NCBI GenBank assembly: GCA_009829735.1
Contig: CM020618.1
Span: 30,108,894-30,172,893, forward strand
Source: Pyropia yezoensis
Taxonomy: Eukaryota; Rhodophyta; Bangiophyceae; Bangiales; Bangiaceae
DNA length: 64,000 nt
Direction of reading: 5' to 3'
Below the pieces are notes generated by a model. That model searched no databases, had not been told where the DNA came from, and saw only the letters and a list, made by a program, of their open reading frames with translations. Each line of letters opens with the position of its first letter. Position 1 is the first letter of the stretch. A program made the translations under genes and the position numbers. This document shows positions 61,247-64,000 of this stretch, in pieces.

Positions 61247-61343
61247 CACTACAACCGCGTTCCCTTAGGGAAGACAGAGCACAACCACAGAAAGAGTACG
61301 AAGAAGGGGTAGACCCCTTTGGCCAGAAGGAACCTAGTCCCCT

Positions 61344-61360
61344 CCCCCGCTGATCCACCA
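61344..61360 (-). promoter_or_regulatory. Element D primer-binding site
   Basis: TGGTGGATCAGCGGGGG begins two bases after the LTR end on the minus strand. It is very like the element A site (TGGTGGAGCAGCAGGGG), so both probably use related tRNAs. Confidence 0.6.
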
Positions 61361-61362
61361 AA

Positions 61363-61726
61363 TGTAGTGGTTTTACGTACCTTAGGCGCGTAGCACCCAG
61401 AACACACAGAGAAACAACCCACCAAGAACGCGGGGAGACAGGAGAGATACCGAACCGCCGACCGCCTGGCTGGTTCACGCGGGGATCCGCGACCAGGACG
61501 ACAGTGTTCAAGCACACGCAAGTCTGTTTTTTTCGAAGGGGGAAGCAACGCGCACCCCCACGCACACTCTTACCCTCTCTCACCCGCACCCAGCAACCCT
61601 CCAACCCGGGCCACGTGCGAGCCAATCAAAACCCTCCAACATGTCCGGAGGGCCCCCTCCCCCACGGATCATCCCTGCCAGCGGGGCAGGAATCTCCAAG
61701 ATACGGGGAAGAGGAGCCCCGCCGGA
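61363..61726 (-). repeat. Element D 5' LTR, partial
   Basis: 364 bases matching 53337-53700, ending abruptly at the assembly gap. Confidence 0.9.
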
Positions 61727-62226
61727 NNNNNNNNNNNNNNNNNNNNNNNNNNNNNNNNNNNNNNNNNNNNNNNNNNNNNNNNNNNNNNNNNNNNNNNNNN
61801 NNNNNNNNNNNNNNNNNNNNNNNNNNNNNNNNNNNNNNNNNNNNNNNNNNNNNNNNNNNNNNNNNNNNNNNNNNNNNNNNNNNNNNNNNNNNNNNNNNNN
61901 NNNNNNNNNNNNNNNNNNNNNNNNNNNNNNNNNNNNNNNNNNNNNNNNNNNNNNNNNNNNNNNNNNNNNNNNNNNNNNNNNNNNNNNNNNNNNNNNNNNN
62001 NNNNNNNNNNNNNNNNNNNNNNNNNNNNNNNNNNNNNNNNNNNNNNNNNNNNNNNNNNNNNNNNNNNNNNNNNNNNNNNNNNNNNNNNNNNNNNNNNNNN
62101 NNNNNNNNNNNNNNNNNNNNNNNNNNNNNNNNNNNNNNNNNNNNNNNNNNNNNNNNNNNNNNNNNNNNNNNNNNNNNNNNNNNNNNNNNNNNNNNNNNNN
62201 NNNNNNNNNNNNNNNNNNNNNNNNNN
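61727..62226. other. Assembly gap, exactly 500 N
   Basis: A round-number gap typical of scaffolding; its true size and the order of the flanks are not shown by sequence. Translations across it are meaningless. Confidence 0.98.
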
Positions 62227-64000
62227 ACATATCCAGCACTCCTTGAAAACAGTACAGACGCAAATTGCGGTCCATTGTCCGATAGTGTACTATCCGGAAT
62301 GCCATACGCGGCAACCCAGTGATCTAGGAAGGCTGACACGACCGACATGGCCGTGATCTCTGCCAGTGGGATCGCTCGCGTAAGTTTCGTGAAAGCGGTC
62401 ACAGATGACCAGGAGGTACTGGTTGCCCTCCTCGGTCACTGGCAGTGGCCCAAGGATGTCCATCGCCAACGCGGCGAAGGGCTCCCTTGGCCGGGAACAA
62501 TAGCATAGCCGTAGTAGGCCGCCGTTCCATCAGACGGTTCTGTGCACAACTTGTGCAGGCAGCCACCCAACTGTAGATGTCCACCACCATGGACGGCCAG
62601 TAGTACCTGGTCCTCAGGGTCTGGTACAGTTTACTAGACCCCAGGTGTCCACCCGTGGGAGCGTTATGCTCCCTCTCAAGGATACTGTCCTTGAGGGATG
62701 CGGGGACGACAAGTTGTTCGGTCCCCTGGAATACCCCCCTCCTCATGAGGAGGCCATCGTCTCCAGGAAGAACCGCGTCTCCGCCACTGTATCCAGGGTA
62801 TCCCTCTGCGACTTGCAGAAGGGATCCTCGGCCTGGGCCTTCACTACTTCGTCCAGGGACAGGGGCAAGTACTTCTTGTTCCCTGGCGCCTCGGGATTCA
62901 ACGCCTGACCCGAGCGCGTGACTACCCCCACGATGGGGATGTCCTCATCGACTGGGGTGGTGTCCAGTCCCTCGTCGGTACCCGAGAGAGGCCGTCGGCA
63001 AGGGCATGTTGCCTGCCAGGTCGGTACTCAATATCAAAGTTGAAGGGTGCAAGTCGCACCCTCCACCGGTTGAGACGAGTGTTCGTACAGTCCGTCTTGA
63101 AGATGAACTGCAAACGCGCGGTGGTCACAGCGGATGAGGAACTTCTCACCCTCTAGGTAGTGACGAAGTGACGTCACCGCCCATACCACTGCGAGTCCTT
63201 CCAACTCGGTGACTCCGTAGTTCTTCTCGGCCGAGTTTAGCCCCTTGCTGAAGTATCCCACCGGCAAGTACTCCTTGTCCGGCTGTTGCTGAAGCAACAC
63301 ACAACCAAGTTGGTCGTAGCTAGCGTCCACATCCAGGATGTAGTGGCCTCCCAACCTGGGAATAGCCAGGATAGGGGGCTTCAGCAGAAGGTCCCGAAGA
63401 GTCTCAAAGGATTCCTGCTCCACCCGACTTGGGGGAGGCAGGTTCTTCGGTAGCGTTGAGCTCACTAACTCATTCAACGGCTTCGCCACTTTGGCGAAGC
63501 CCTTAGTGAAACGTCGGTACACGTTACACATCCCGAGGAAGCTCCTCATCTGGGTCTGGGTCCGGGGGTACTGAGCCTTGCGGATGGCCCTCAAGTTTTT
63601 CTCGTTGACACTGAGACGCCCCGGACGGACAACATGTCCCAAGTACTCCACCTCTTGAGTGAAGAGGTGGCACTTACTCGCCTTCAGTGACACTCCGGCG
63701 TCAGCAAGTAGCTTGAACACCTGGCCAAGATGGCCAATGTGTTCCTCCGGACTTCGGGAGAACACAATGATATCGTCTAGGTACACGAGACAGATCTGCC
63801 ACCGTACTCCGGCCAGAATCATGTCCATAGCGCGCTGGAAAGTTGCCGGCGCGTTACACAGGCCAAACGGTAGGCGCTTGCACTGGTAGGTACCACAGTG
63901 ACAGGTAAAGGTAGTTTTATGCCTGTCCTCCGGGGCAATGGGAATTTGCCAGTACCCCGCGTTACAGTCCAGGGTAGAGAACACGTTTGCCTCCCCCAGA
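62227..64000 (-). pseudogene. pol: Element C2: second C-like pol, continues past the window
   Basis: Minus strand, very similar to 52182-53336 of element C and then extending into reverse transcriptase: VYLDDIIVFSRSPEEHIGH and FLGMCNVYRRFTKGFAKVAK, followed by RNase H ILDVDASYDQLGCVLLQQ. Reading changes frame several times because of one-base differences from C (for example an extra A in the RNase H part near 63114, an extra C near 62485, a lost base near 62765). The sequence runs through the place where D sits in C (GGATAGGGGGCTTCAG, about 63370), so this is an uninterrupted copy. It could be an allele, a second insertion, or a low-accuracy duplicate contig. Confidence 0.8.

Larger units (their letters stand above)
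53337..61726 (-). mobile_element. Element D: Ty3/gypsy LTR retrotransposon, 5' LTR truncated by gap
   Basis: Inserted in element C; the five bases before it are AGGGG, matching the empty site AGGGGG in C2. On the minus strand: 5' LTR (61363 up to the gap), primer-binding site, gag, frameshift site, pol, a 1.5-kb 3' region, and a 3' LTR ending at 53337. The two LTR copies agree over the 364 bases available. Both frames are intact, so this also looks young. The other target duplication is lost in the gap. Confidence 0.9.

Noticed and set aside
61504..62402. Frames spanning the run of N
   Set aside because: They are translated through unknown bases; no meaning.
1..64000. CRISPR arrays, bacterial operons or rRNA genes
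   Set aside because: No regularly spaced repeats with unique spacers, no ribosome-binding-site pattern and no rRNA-like sequence were seen; introns and LTR elements show a eukaryotic nuclear region.

Overview
The window looks like nuclear DNA of a very GC-rich alga, most likely a bangiophyte red alga of the Porphyra/Pyropia type; this assignment is inference. The evidence is: intron-poor long genes mixed with one three-exon gene; plastid transit peptides with the early Phe-Val motif (ASADH 'SSAFVHA', IGPS-like 'MAAFVPL'); a nuclear gene for the mitochondrial complex I 49-kDa subunit; C/G homopolymers throughout; and a dense nest of Ty3/gypsy elements with chromodomain-like pol tails.

Left part (1-35.4 kb), host genes. 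A secreted Cys/Gly-repeat protein runs off the left edge (-). It is followed by an unrecognised membrane protein (4.3-5.5 kb, -), aspartate-semialdehyde dehydrogenase (6.4-7.8 kb, -), a plastid-targeted IGPS-like protein without the usual catalytic residues and with a frame break in a C-run (8.4-9.4 kb, +), a cysteine hydrolase-glutamine synthetase fusion (10.3-13.0 kb, -), a glycine-rich protein with a bZIP-like basic stretch (13.5-15.7 kb, -), a secreted Lys/Arg/Val/Gln 14-residue repeat protein with a TATA box (18.8-19.8 kb, +), a broken BTB-like gene (21.7-22.3 kb, -), a DNA-transposon fragment with a CENP-B-like helix-turn-helix (24.7-25.1 kb, +), NDUFS2 (28.6-30.8 kb, +) and a GH35 beta-galactosidase (31.3-35.0 kb, -). 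The 22.3-28.6 kb stretch holds only repeats and decayed sequence.

Right part (35.5-64 kb), a nest of Ty3/gypsy elements. Element B (+) is a relic split by a complete, young element A (36509-47232, 363-bp LTRs that look identical, target duplication AGTAT). Element C (-) is a decayed pol interrupted by element D (-; intact gag and pol; 3' LTR at 53337). D's 5' LTR runs into an exactly 500-base gap. After the gap a second C-like pol (C2) covers the same region without the D insertion.

The most interesting biology is in the retroelements. All three readable gag genes end with the -1 frameshift heptamer GGGAAAC one codon before the stop, with pol open in the -1 frame. Element A carries a long ORF region on the strand opposite to pol, between pol and the 3' LTR, with its own TATA-like box. 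Part of its product resembles a plus-strand ORF at 49308-50480, which also lies opposite and downstream of a minus-strand pol. This suggests an undescribed antisense accessory protein family in these elements.
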